This document shows, in pieces, positions 45,051 to 53,937 of a stretch of DNA of 64,000 nt. The position numbers and the translations under genes are program-made. The stretch covers positions 206,143 through 270,142 of the forward strand of contig CAUYUJ010011214.1 in the NCBI GenBank assembly GCA_963575745.1. The letters are read 5' to 3'. The first letter of the stretch is position 1; every line of letters begins with the position of its first letter. This DNA comes from Prorocentrum cordatum. Taxonomy: Eukaryota; Sar; Dinophyceae; Prorocentrales; Prorocentraceae. The notes under the pieces are model-generated. The model saw only the letters and a list, made by a program, of their open reading frames with translations, made no database searches and was not told the origin of the DNA.

Positions 45051-45443
45051 TGTCGTGCTGCCCAAGGTTGTGGAGCCACGTGGGGCCGACCTCCTCTTGC
45101 CGCCCCTTCGCCGACCAGGGCTTGGGAGCCAGTGCAGCTCGCCTCTGGTCCGGCCGAGTACGGTGCCGTCTAGGCACGGTTCTTTTCTGTCTGTCTGTCA
45201 TGCGGCTCTCCGGACTTGCACGACGTTGCCCTGGCTGACCCGCGCGGGCGCGTCCCCGAGTATTTTGGGGCGGGGGTGGGTCTCACAAGTTGTGGCCCAA
45301 CAAGAGGGGTCTTCGGATCACGCTTGATCCCGTCATCGAGGCAGGGGCGACGACGCTGAACTTGTCGGCAGAGATAGAGGACCTCCTGGAGGTGGGCATG
45401 TGTTTAGTCATTGAGGGTGGTGGCAACTCAGAGACGGTCTGCA
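45051..45443. repeat. Family B unit 3, third segment, truncated
   Basis: Runs from GTGCTGCCCAAGGTTGTGG through the exon-like ORF to GAGACGGTCTGCATTG, then switches abruptly to copia-3 sequence (ATCTGTAGAGCGCAGTGG). The rest of the unit is missing. Confidence 0.85.
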
Positions 45444-46407
45444 TTGATCTGTAGAGCGCAGTGGTTAACCACCGCGAAGATGTAGGTGAGCGCCTGCATG
45501 TAGGTCTGCACGGCCACTCCATATGAAATCCTCGCACCGCGGACTGATTCAGCTCGAGCTACCAGTGTGCATAGTAATCCAAATCACTCCACCCACAACC
45601 TCTTGATGCATGAAGAAATAGGCAGAATATGATGCGATTGTTATACCGAATCAAACTCAGCGTTCGATAGGTGCGTCCACTCCCCCGCCACAGCTGGCAG
45701 GCAAACAGCCAAAACGGCCGCGGTGAACAAGAGAGTGCAAGCATGAGCGAGCGAGAGCAGCAGCATAGATAATTCTAATGATCATCTTATATCTCGCATC
45801 TCTGCTAATGCAACTTTCACAAATGTCACTGTCCCCCCAAACACTTTCGACAGCGGGGCCCCCGTCATCGTGCATTGCCAGCATCACACGACCCCTCCCC
45901 TAAACCTGCGCCGGAGGGGCCCGGCAGAGGGGTATGGGGGGGGGGGCGTCGGCGCGCGCGGAACAGGGGGCCAGCGCGGACGCGGGTCAGCCAATCTTTT
46001 CTGATCTTGCAGAGCAATTTACCTCGAGAGAGAGGCCGGGGCAACGTGCATGATCGCCGCCTGCGCACGCAGCCCCGGTGGTCTTCCGACCATCCCTCGA
46101 GCAAAAGACTACTGACGTGTAGCTCGCATCCGTTCGAAGACACTTCATAAACATGAGCAGCGGAACGTAAAGGCATCAAATGGACAATCTCGGTTACACA
46201 CAATTTCTACCCTCCCTACTGATAGGGTGGACCGAGGAAGACCTCTTGGGGAAATTATCCCGGCAAAGCAACCTAACAGCGATGTGTAGAAGCATATCTG
46301 AAAGCATTCCCCTTAAGATTCAGATGAAAATCCAGTTGTAGAATTCTGCTGTTCTCGCAGTCGTAGTCGCATTCGCGATGACAGTCGCAGCGGCAACGGC
46401 AGTCGCA

Positions 46408-46735
46408 GTCACAGCCTCAGCCTCAGCCTGCCTCAGCCTCAGCCTCAGCCTGCCTCAGCCTCAGCCTGCCTCAGCCTCAGCCTCAGCCTGCTTCAGCCTC
46501 AGTCTGCCTTCAGCCTCGGCCTCAGCCTCAGCCTGCCTCAGCCTCAGCCTGCATCAGCCTCAGCCTCAGCCTCAGCCTGCCTCAGCATCAGCCTGCTCAG
46601 CCTCAGCCTCAGCCTGCCTCAGCCTCAGCCTCAGTCTGCTTCAGCCTCAGCCTCAGTCTGCCTTCAGCCTCGGCCTCAGCCTCAGCCTGCCTCAGCCTCA
46701 GCCTGCCTCGGCCGCAGCATCAGCCTGCCTCAGCA
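46408..46735. repeat. CAGCCT-based minisatellite
   Basis: Irregular mixture of CAGCCT hexamers and GCCTGCCTCAG variants, including a duplicated block with CTTCAGCCTCGG. The open frame through it (Ala/Ser/Leu/Gln) is repeat-driven. Confidence 0.9.
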
Positions 46736-46740
46736 TCGAA

Positions 46741-47160
46741 ATGTGGCCCAGGAATGGAGTTCTGGGAACTAGAAGAACACGAAGTGGCCTACAGTTGGCT
46801 CCGGGCATTCAAAATCATGCCCAGGAATGGAGTTCTGGGAACTCGAAGAGCACGAAGTGGCCTACAGTTGGCTCCGGGCATCCAAAATGTGGCCCGGGAA
46901 TGGAGTTCTGGGAACTCGAAGAGCACGAAGTGGCCTACAGTTGGCTCCGGGCATCCAAAATGTGGCCCGGGAATGGAGTTCTGGGAACTCGAAGAGCACG
47001 AAGTGGCCTACAGTTGGCTCCGGGCATCCAAAATGTGGCCCGGGAATGGAGTTCTGGGAAGTCGAAGAGCACGAAGTGGCCTACAGTTGGCTCCGGGCAT
47101 TCAGAATGTGGCCCGGGAATGGAGTTCTGGGAGGTCGAAGAGCACGAAGTGTGTGACTGT
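46741..47160. repeat. 73-bp tandem repeat, six copies
   Basis: GAATGGAGTTCTGGG recurs at 46752, 46825, 46898, 46971, 47044 and 47117, exactly 73 bp apart. The last copy diverges after AGCACGAAGTG. Because 73 is not a multiple of three, each copy is read in a different frame. Confidence 0.95.
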
Positions 47161-47544
47161 TGGCTTAAAACGACTTCTGCGGCACCCTGTCCGGCACCCG
47201 CCCAGACCCCCCTGTGGAGTCATCTGCTGCTCTCTTTTGACCCCACTAGAAACCTATCAGAACAAGCTGTTAGGTAATAAAAACTTGCAGACCCTATCCA
47301 TGAGGCTGGACATGTGTGCCAGCGCTTTCCCTGCAGGGAGGTGTCTGAAGTTGTGCCCGTCATTCAAACCAAAACCATGCTGGCGCAATGTGCATAATTA
47401 GCAGTTCTCGTGCAAACCTCAATTCTTCACCATCTGTTCTCTGGGACCGCCAAGTGCGGGATGCAATGTGGGAAGGCTATCCTTCGCGCATCATCTGCAG
47501 CACGTCTAGCAAAACAGCGTGTTGGGAATGCCAACCTGTTAATC

Positions 47545-48420
47545 AGCCTCCGAGTAATTGTAGAAAACGCGATCAAGCTAGTGGACGACGCGATCCTCCG
47601 TGCGGGAGACGGAGCAATGGAGATCATGTATGTTGGCGGAGACCATAGATGTCGGCGGTCAAACGGATCTGGCGTGAGCCAGATGTGGGATGATGTCGCC
47701 ACTCTTGTCAGGGCTACAGTGAACCGTCGGATTGAAAGATACAAAGCCGTGGGCATTTTTCCGCGGATAATGATTCTCGACGTTGTGAGCCTTTACCGCA
47801 AATTGCGGCACCGCCCAGGGGACCTGTATCATTTCGCTCCTGAACATGATGATTACAAGATGGATAAGGGCGGACAAATGGTTAAAGTGACCGCGGGGCA
47901 GTTGCGCGCTGAGCACATGTTCAAGACCGCTAAACTTGCCGCATTGTTATTTTGCCAACCCTCTGGCGGCTCAGCCGCCCAGGGGGGCAGCGTAACAAGG
48001 GCAACAAGAGCTGACGGGTTCACAGCGCAAGAGGCCACCGTCAATGAGCTAGTCATGCACTGGCAAGACTGGAGCCCAGTAGATGGCAATGCGCCCAGGT
48101 CTGTGCTCAAGACACGTCCGTTCGCAACAGCTTTGGATCACGAAGCATTCCCAGCCGTCCAAGACTGGTCTGGGGGCGGGGTGATCCATTCATATTTTTC
48201 AGAAGCATTCGTCGACTTTCTGAAGCGGGGGATGGCATATACGGACTTTTTCTCGTGGCAAGGCGATCATTACTTCTTGCCGCGTGGTCCAGATTTCTGT
48301 CTGGGGATGCCCCCAAAAGGGAAACGCCTTCGGTTGGCAAATGAGGGCGTGCAGAATTATGTGCACATGCGCATGGCCGTCGATGAACTGAAGAAGGCAG
48401 CACCTGCTAAGGCACCGAGC
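47545..48420 (+). pseudogene. Unknown locus, ORF a (5' end replaced by duplication)
   Basis: The frame is open from within the duplication, but protein-like sequence starts just after the junction: VIVENAIKLVDDAILRAGDG, IERYKAVGIFPRIMILDVVS, HSYFSEAFVDFLKRGMAYTD and FFSWQGDHYFLPRGPDFCLG. The first 40 or so codons of the open frame belong to the duplicated segment, so the true N-terminus is probably lost. No family recognised. It holds the first of the bulged hairpins (47959-47986). Near 48400 coding appears to move to another frame, where sequence rich in Ala, Pro and Ser (AAPSGPAASGN) carries hairpins at 48415, 48453, 48488, 48524 and 48563. Confidence 0.45.
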
Positions 48421-49100
48421 GGCCTGGCCGTCTCGGAGAGAGCGGTTCTGCACCGAGCGGCCCTGTCGCCCCGGACAACGCCGCAGCACTGGGCGGCTCA
48501 GCCGTTCCTAGTGACACTGCTGCGCCAAGCGGCCCAGCCGCCTCGGGCAACGTTGCATTCGCGCGGGCGGCCCAGCCGTCCCGCAAACCCCCTTTGGCCC
48601 CTGCGACGGGCGTGCAAGAAGCTAAGACACCTGGTGAGGCAGCAGAGGACTACCTCCGCAGTAAATGTCCTGTTGGGAAGTCAACCGCGCTTAGCGGAAA
48701 GTACAAGTTCCCGCGCCGGTTGAGAAAAGACGGCGATCCTAATCGCAATGAGGATTGGGAACAGGATTGGCCTTGCCATTTGTCATGCCAGGCAACGAAG
48801 AAGTTGCCCTACAGAAGTGCGCCCGGCCAAAATCCAGTTGATCATGATTTCCTCCGACCGTTTACGATGGCGAGCGGTAAGTTCCGCAGAGGCACGATGC
48901 GCAATAATGAGTATCCGGGGGAGGAAGGCCGTGTCGCACTGGTTGCTCAAGGGAAAGAACCGCCCCGCAGCGCAGAGTTCAAGATGATTCACAGAATAGC
49001 AAAAGGAGAAGCGTGGTTGGCTTTTCAGATGCTGCAAAAATCCACGAAGACCCCGGTCTTGGAACCAAGTTCTGTCGTTGGGCACGTTTCTTTAGGATTC
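48421..49100 (+). pseudogene. Unknown locus, ORF b
   Basis: After the Ala/Pro linker this frame reads APATGVQEAKTPGEAAEDYL, KYKFPRRLRKDGDPNRNEDW, GQNPVDHDFLRPFTMASGKF and KMIHRIAKGEAWLAFQMLQK. It is ordered and charged but matches nothing I recognise. The frame stays open to 49151, but from about 49060 the sequence looks more protein-like in the next frame, so an indel is likely there. Confidence 0.4.
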
Positions 49101-49771
49101 AGGCCGACCGGTCGCGGGCGGACCCAACAGCTACTGTTGTTGATCGTCTGAACTGGGCAAAGATATCCACGAAGGTCCACCGAGCGGGACTCAATCATTG
49201 CGTCCTACTTACTTTGCCTTTCTACGTTACAGACGAAAAGCTTGCGGAGGTCCAAGACCAATCCGCAGGCTGGACTAGACAGTCTCATGGGACGTCTGCG
49301 ACCGCGCTCTGTGCGATTTTGGAGGGCCATCAGCTGCTTCCATCTAATCCGAAATACGGAGGCAATGTCAAGCAGAACAAGATTGGAGCGTATTCTTTTT
49401 CATGCACTGACAATCCCCAGACCCACACAGTGCATTCTGTCGCAGAGGAGACCTTCGGTGGCGGTATCTGGGTTGCTGCGGAGATTGTTTTCTCTTCGAA
49501 ACGGCCAGCCGTCACCGGGGGAAAACCAGGTCAGCACGTTAGCGACCCGATGGGCGATGTGTTGCATGAGCTTCGGCTGTATCATTGGACCCCAGCAGCA
49601 CTTCATGTCACGGACGCTTATGCCTTCTTGCAACATGTCGCCAGACAGAATGCCTGGCGCTTGGAGCAAGACTTCGGGGTTGAACGGTGTCGCGACGATG
49701 AAAGGGCGGCTGCCGCGGACCAAGTCCGGGAGGCACAGAAAGAATGGGTTCCGAATTTGGAACCAATTTAA
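49060..49771 (+). CDS. Unknown locus, ORF c with ADP-ribosyltransferase-like HGTS motif
   Basis: TVVDRLNWAKISTKVHRAGL then LTLPFYVTDEKLAEVQ lead into QSHGTSATALCAILEGHQLL (His codon 49286-49288). About 30 residues later comes KIGAYSFSCTD, then EETFGGGIWVAAEIVFSS. H-G-T-[S] followed by G-x-Y-x-[FS] resembles motifs I and II of the PARP/ADP-ribosyltransferase fold, which also includes Tpt1; the third (Glu) motif cannot be assigned. It ends DDERAAAADQVREAQKEW. Its stop TAA (49769-49771) overlaps the ATG of the next ORF as TAATG. Function inferred from two motifs only. Confidence 0.45.
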
Positions 49772-52700
49772 TGGCAGACAGACCTGAGTCCATACTCGAC
49801 GACGATACTTTTGATGACATTTGGCCATGGCTCCAGCAGAGAGGAGTCAAGCTAACTAAAACTCATCCGCTGCATAGAGATGAGGCTTCGGATGAATCCA
49901 AGAAGCTTGTCCAAAGTAACAAAGATGAAGAGGACGGAGCTAAATCGTCGATGCGCATGCAACAGCAGGCGCCGGCGGCCAAGCCGCCCGGCACACCCCT
50001 TTCGCTTGACGCTGAGAACTTCCCGCATTTGGGGCAGCCTGCGTCGCGCGCGGGGAGGGCGTTCAAGCCTCCGCCCGGCAAAGCCGCGGCGGAGGCTTGG
50101 CCCCCACCCCTTAAGATTGATGCACTTCCGAAAGTACCGACGCCCCCTCCCCCTCCGAAAGAGGGGCCGCCAGCCGATGGGCCAAAGACAGACGTCCCAA
50201 GGGAAGCTCCGCCGCCACTCAGTGCGATGGCGCCGCCGCCGGCAACGAAGCCGAATATTGCATCGTCTAAGGACTCACCCTTGGTGAAGTCGGATGTGCC
50301 CATGAAGCCCCCGCCTCCGCCTCGCCACAGTCCCGAGATGCAATTGCCGAAACCTCCACCGGCTAAGGTGGCTCGCTTCGACAGTGGAGCTGATAATCTT
50401 TCCGCATCCTCAGTGGCGCAGCCACCGGCCAAGCCGGAAGGCGCGGGGACAGCGGGCGACCCGTCTAAAGCTTGGAAGCCGAGCCTTCGCGAGCCCCCCG
50501 CTGCCGTGACTAATCTCGTCAGGTGGGCCGCTAATGGCCCCTTGCAAACTGCTCAAGACCACCAGAAGGCAGAGCCCCCGACTAAGGCTGCACCTAGGTG
50601 GGTGAGAGAGCCGAGACTTTCCCAGCGTGCCCAAGGCAGCGCTGGGACGGATCAGACTGCACAGGCAGATAGCTCTGCCGCAGGAGCAGAGGCAGTCGAG
50701 ACGAAAGCCAAGGTCGCCGAGGGCGCTTCTGGCCACGGAGGCGGTGGGCGGCCTGATTCCCCTAAGGCGACTCCTCTGGCGCAGACGGATGGAGATCCAT
50801 CATCAGAGGAGTCGCCTGAGCCAATAGGGCCCGACGAGGGAGCTGTTATTCTCAGGACTCTCAAAGAAATCTCTAAGATGCCATTCTCGTGCAAGAGAGC
50901 ACGTGAAGCTCCGAGAAAAGAAAAAGAATTCTTTTACTGGTGGCGTCGAACTGCAGCCAACTGGCCGCAAGGGACCGAGTATCCCGATGAATTGATAGAA
51001 GAAGTTGCAACATATATTGGGACAGCAAAATGGCTCTACTTGAAGGTCAGCGAAAAAGGTAAACATGACCCGGGAAATTACTCGTATGCTTGGGCGAAGT
51101 TTGCGAGCGCTGTCGTTGATCAGATCCGTAAGCTAGTGCTTAATTTTGTCTCCACTCTTATGATCGCCAATCAGATCGAGCAATCACCGCCTCGTGCCGG
51201 AGACGAATCTATTGCGAGTAAAAACAGACTTCCTGCTCCACCCGCCCCTCCGTCCGGCTCAGCCGTGACGGAGAACCTTCCTCCGCCTCCGCCTGGCCCA
51301 GCCAAAGCGGAGACCAAACAAGAGAAGGAATCTGAGGCGACGGAAGACTCGGGCGCCGGTGCCGAGGCATCTGCTGCACCCCAAGAGCCTACAGGTTCTT
51401 CGCCTACTAAGCCAGAATCGTCCGACGAGGAGAATGCGCCCGCTGCTCAGGCGCCACCTTCAGATGCCGCTTTAAGCGGACAACAGGTCGCAGAGCCCCC
51501 GTCCGCGGATCATAACCCGGATGCCCAAGGCACTCCGGGATCTTTTGAGGCCGACACCGATCTCGCCCAAGTCGATGAGTTTCCGTATCCAGCGGATCCC
51601 GAGCTCATTAACACTGAGGAAGAGCATTGCCGATCGGGCCCGGCCTCTGTTAATTTCTTCCGCACAGAAAGCCTGCCACCTGCTCCGGATAATCGGCAGC
51701 GTCAACCGACGAACGTCCTGCCCCGAGAGGATGACCAGGAAACCAACGTTGGGCACGCGAACCTTTTGAAAGGCAAAGAGCTTCATATTTCGCAGAATGA
51801 ACGCCTTCAAGTTATTCATCGCATACCTCTTGCTATGAGGCAGAAGGTTCGAGAGGCCCATCTGACTGGTCCTGTTCCTCCACATGTTGAGGCTATGCGC
51901 AATCAGAGGGATAATGCGTTCAGATATGTTGCAGAATTCGTTGAATACCCAAAATATGCGCTATTGAGCAAACTCAACAGGGAAGAGGGTGCTTTTGATC
52001 AGGCGCGAGAATTTCTCCGTGCTGAGTTCTACTCCGATGATATCCCTGAAGGATTTACTCCTGAGTCCTGTAAGAGCTTGAAGCCGTTAGATGTTGTGGT
52101 CGATGACCCTAATCATCTGGCTGCCCTAGGCAGCATGGACTTTTGGAGACCTCAAAGGTACCGAGTAAACGAGTTCGCTCTGCACATCGGTAACTGCGCA
52201 GCGTATCTCGCGAGACATTGCTCTGATTACGCGAGGTCCTCAGGGGGATGGGTCTACTTTAGTGACCTGGTGGAGAAGATCGCCGAGGACGGATTCAGCT
52301 ATCATACATATGCCCTTGCTGCACACGGCCTAGCCGCGCTGCAGCCGGGAACCGTGGAGGTCCTCGGGGTGTACCCCGCTGACAGTGACAGCATCGAGGG
52401 AACGAACGTTCACACCATATGGCAAAACTACACGGCGTGGCCCTCTCAAGTGATGGAAAGGCATGCAACTCCTATTCCTGTTTTCAATCGAGTATGCCAG
52501 GGACACTCCACTTTTGTTGCTTCAATTGAGAGAATGTATGACCCATATGACCCTGGCCAAGCCAGGAGTCACGGGCCTCTTCTCCATATCACCGACTCGC
52601 AGGCACTGCTGGAGTCAACAGTCGGAGAAGTCCAGTGCCCAAAAAGAGAGTCGGGACTTTGTCCCGAGGCAGATTGCGACTTGCTGAGGCTTCTCCCGAC

Positions 52701-53937
52701 CAAGAAGAAACCGATCATGCGAGAGGAAGATCACCTTCCTTCGTGGCTCAGCCAACGGAGGTATGGCGAGACTGCCCCCGCAAGGAAGTTTGCGGCCATG
52801 GGCAATGTTGCGCAACCAGGAGGACCGCTATCGGTCGGAGCATGGCCCGCAGAGGACACAGTCCGTCTGTGGGATCGGCTTCCAAATCACAGGGATTCCT
52901 GGCCGTTAATTCTTGTTTTCAAAGGCCGGGTTCTCACCCGCTTTTTGTGCAGGATTTGCCAGGATGGGACTCTTGTGTCCCGTGAAGTGCCGAAGTTCAC
53001 TGACATTGACAAAGCCGTCGGCCTTGTTGAAATTGGAGGCTCGCAGGATCCTAGAGATACGCAAATCTCTTGGTCCATCGTTTTCAACCGCGAGTGGGCA
53101 TCGTACGAGGTAGACTTTGATAACAACTCAATGCTCGGTTGGATTCACACGGACGAGACGTTGTCTTTGATCCAAGACCACGTGCCTCAATTGTTACCCG
53201 AGGTGCAAGCACTCATTCAGTCTGTCCCATGGAGGGACGACGGTCGGTTCCTGTGTGCTACTTATGACTGGGTAAGAGCTGACTTTGGACATTGCCCCTC
53301 CTGCAGCAATCCGATCAATTATAAACGCAGAGTTACTCACGACTACTTGCTTCAGACATGGAAAGATGAAGTTATTCCGAAATCCCTTAAGGAACGCGGC
53401 ATTTCGTCGCGTGTTGATAGACCCCGCGAGCTTCCTAATGACCGCGCCGGCTGGACTGGAGCGCGGGTAAAACGACAACGGAGAGCCTCTGCGGATGTAA
53501 TATACATCATCAACAACAATATGCAGCAAGAGCGCAAGTGGGCAGCCGGTAATCAATATTTACGCTTGGCTGCTTCAGGTCAAACCTTCGGAAACAGCCG
53601 GACAGGTAGTTATCCTGCTTGGATTCCAGACCGCGCTGCGGCCCAGCTGCCGGCGCGTCACGGTCCTTTCTTCCAGTACCTTGAGCCCTTGAAAAGGCGA
53701 TTCATTAAGTGGCTCGCACACTTGGCTGCGAGACACAGGACAAGAGCCCCTCCGATCGCAGACTGGTGGCCCTTGCTTTGGGCAACGGACATTGACCAGT
53801 ATGCGCGACCAATGTCTTGCCCTGCTCTGGCCGCCTTTGGGTGGCCAGAAGCACCCGACGCACTTCATGAACCAGTGGAAGGTTGGGGCCGGGACAGATG
53901 GGGGCGCACAATGAACAGTCAGGGGACCTTACAATGA
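49771..53937 (+). CDS. Large proline-rich protein with Tpt1/KptA-like domain
   Basis: ATG 49771 (MADRPESILDDDTFDDIWPW) is preferred because it overlaps the upstream stop; the frame is open from 49744. About 1388 codons. Residues 50-370 and 490-620 are Pro/Ala/Glu-rich linkers; between them KEKEFFYWWRRTAANWPQGT is ordered. The later region has CAAYLARHCSDYARSSGGWV (Arg-His codons 52213-52218), then about 90 residues on NRVCQGHSTFVASIERM (Arg 52489-52491), then GPLLHITDS. Arg-His with GWV 12 residues later, and R-x-x-Q-G-H-S, are the hallmark motifs of Tpt1/KptA RNA 2'-phosphotransferases, though the gap between them is about twice the usual. Two Cys pairs (LCRICQDG...GHCPSCSN) may bind zinc. 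The C-terminus is basic (ARVKRQRRASADVIYIINNN). Confidence 0.6.
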   Translation: MADRPESILDDDTFDDIWPWLQQRGVKLTKTHPLHRDEASDESKKLVQSNKDEEDGAKSSMRMQQQAPAAKPPGTPLSLDAENFPHLGQPASRAGRAFKPPPGKAAAEAWPPPLKIDALPKVPTPPPPPKEGPPADGPKTDVPREAPPPLSAMAPPPATKPNIASSKDSPLVKSDVPMKPPPPPRHSPEMQLPKPPPAKVARFDSGADNLSASSVAQPPAKPEGAGTAGDPSKAWKPSLREPPAAVTNLVRWAANGPLQTAQDHQKAEPPTKAAPRWVREPRLSQRAQGSAGTDQTAQADSSAAGAEAVETKAKVAEGASGHGGGGRPDSPKATPLAQTDGDPSSEESPEPIGPDEGAVILRTLKEISKMPFSCKRAREAPRKEKEFFYWWRRTAANWPQGTEYPDELIEEVATYIGTAKWLYLKVSEKGKHDPGNYSYAWAKFASAVVDQIRKLVLNFVSTLMIANQIEQSPPRAGDESIASKNRLPAPPAPPSGSAVTENLPPPPPGPAKAETKQEKESEATEDSGAGAEASAAPQEPTGSSPTKPESSDEENAPAAQAPPSDAALSGQQVAEPPSADHNPDAQGTPGSFEADTDLAQVDEFPYPADPELINTEEEHCRSGPASVNFFRTESLPPAPDNRQRQPTNVLPREDDQETNVGHANLLKGKELHISQNERLQVIHRIPLAMRQKVREAHLTGPVPPHVEAMRNQRDNAFRYVAEFVEYPKYALLSKLNREEGAFDQAREFLRAEFYSDDIPEGFTPESCKSLKPLDVVVDDPNHLAALGSMDFWRPQRYRVNEFALHIGNCAAYLARHCSDYARSSGGWVYFSDLVEKIAEDGFSYHTYALAAHGLAALQPGTVEVLGVYPADSDSIEGTNVHTIWQNYTAWPSQVMERHATPIPVFNRVCQGHSTFVASIERMYDPYDPGQARSHGPLLHITDSQALLESTVGEVQCPKRESGLCPEADCDLLRLLPTKKKPIMREEDHLPSWLSQRRYGETAPARKFAAMGNVAQPGGPLSVGAWPAEDTVRLWDRLPNHRDSWPLILVFKGRVLTRFLCRICQDGTLVSREVPKFTDIDKAVGLVEIGGSQDPRDTQISWSIVFNREWASYEVDFDNNSMLGWIHTDETLSLIQDHVPQLLPEVQALIQSVPWRDDGRFLCATYDWVRADFGHCPSCSNPINYKRRVTHDYLLQTWKDEVIPKSLKERGISSRVDRPRELPNDRAGWTGARVKRQRRASADVIYIINNNMQQERKWAAGNQYLRLAASGQTFGNSRTGSYPAWIPDRAAAQLPARHGPFFQYLEPLKRRFIKWLAHLAARHRTRAPPIADWWPLLWATDIDQYARPMSCPALAAFGWPEAPDALHEPVEGWGRDRWGRTMNSQGTLQ

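Larger units (their letters stand above)
46256..47275. mobile_element. 1.02-kb insertion of minisatellites with inverted ends, type unknown
   Basis: Absent from the source copy, which reads GGGAAATAAAAAC at 41241-41253. The insert is flanked by AAT on both sides (46253-46255, 47276-47278). ACCTAACAGC at 46271-46280 is inverted as GCTGTTAGGT at 47266-47275, at the right end but 15 bases inside the left end. It holds the two tandem arrays listed next. It could be a non-autonomous DNA element; no transposase is present. Confidence 0.5.
45444..47544. repeat. Segmental duplication of 40440-41513 with a 1-kb insertion
   Basis: In the same orientation it repeats the copia-3 gag leader, primer site and 5' LTR (45567-45821), the family B segment (45822-46015), the terminal repeat and the end of the RT element, and stops at GTTAATC (47538-47544; 41507-41513 in the source). 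Because it crosses two element boundaries it must postdate both insertions. The only large difference is the insert at 46256-47275. Confidence 0.85.

Noticed and set aside
46378-47401. Overlapping 299- and 215-codon ORFs in the minisatellite insert
   Set aside because: Both are produced by hexamer and 73-bp repeats; the same peptide appears in successive frames.
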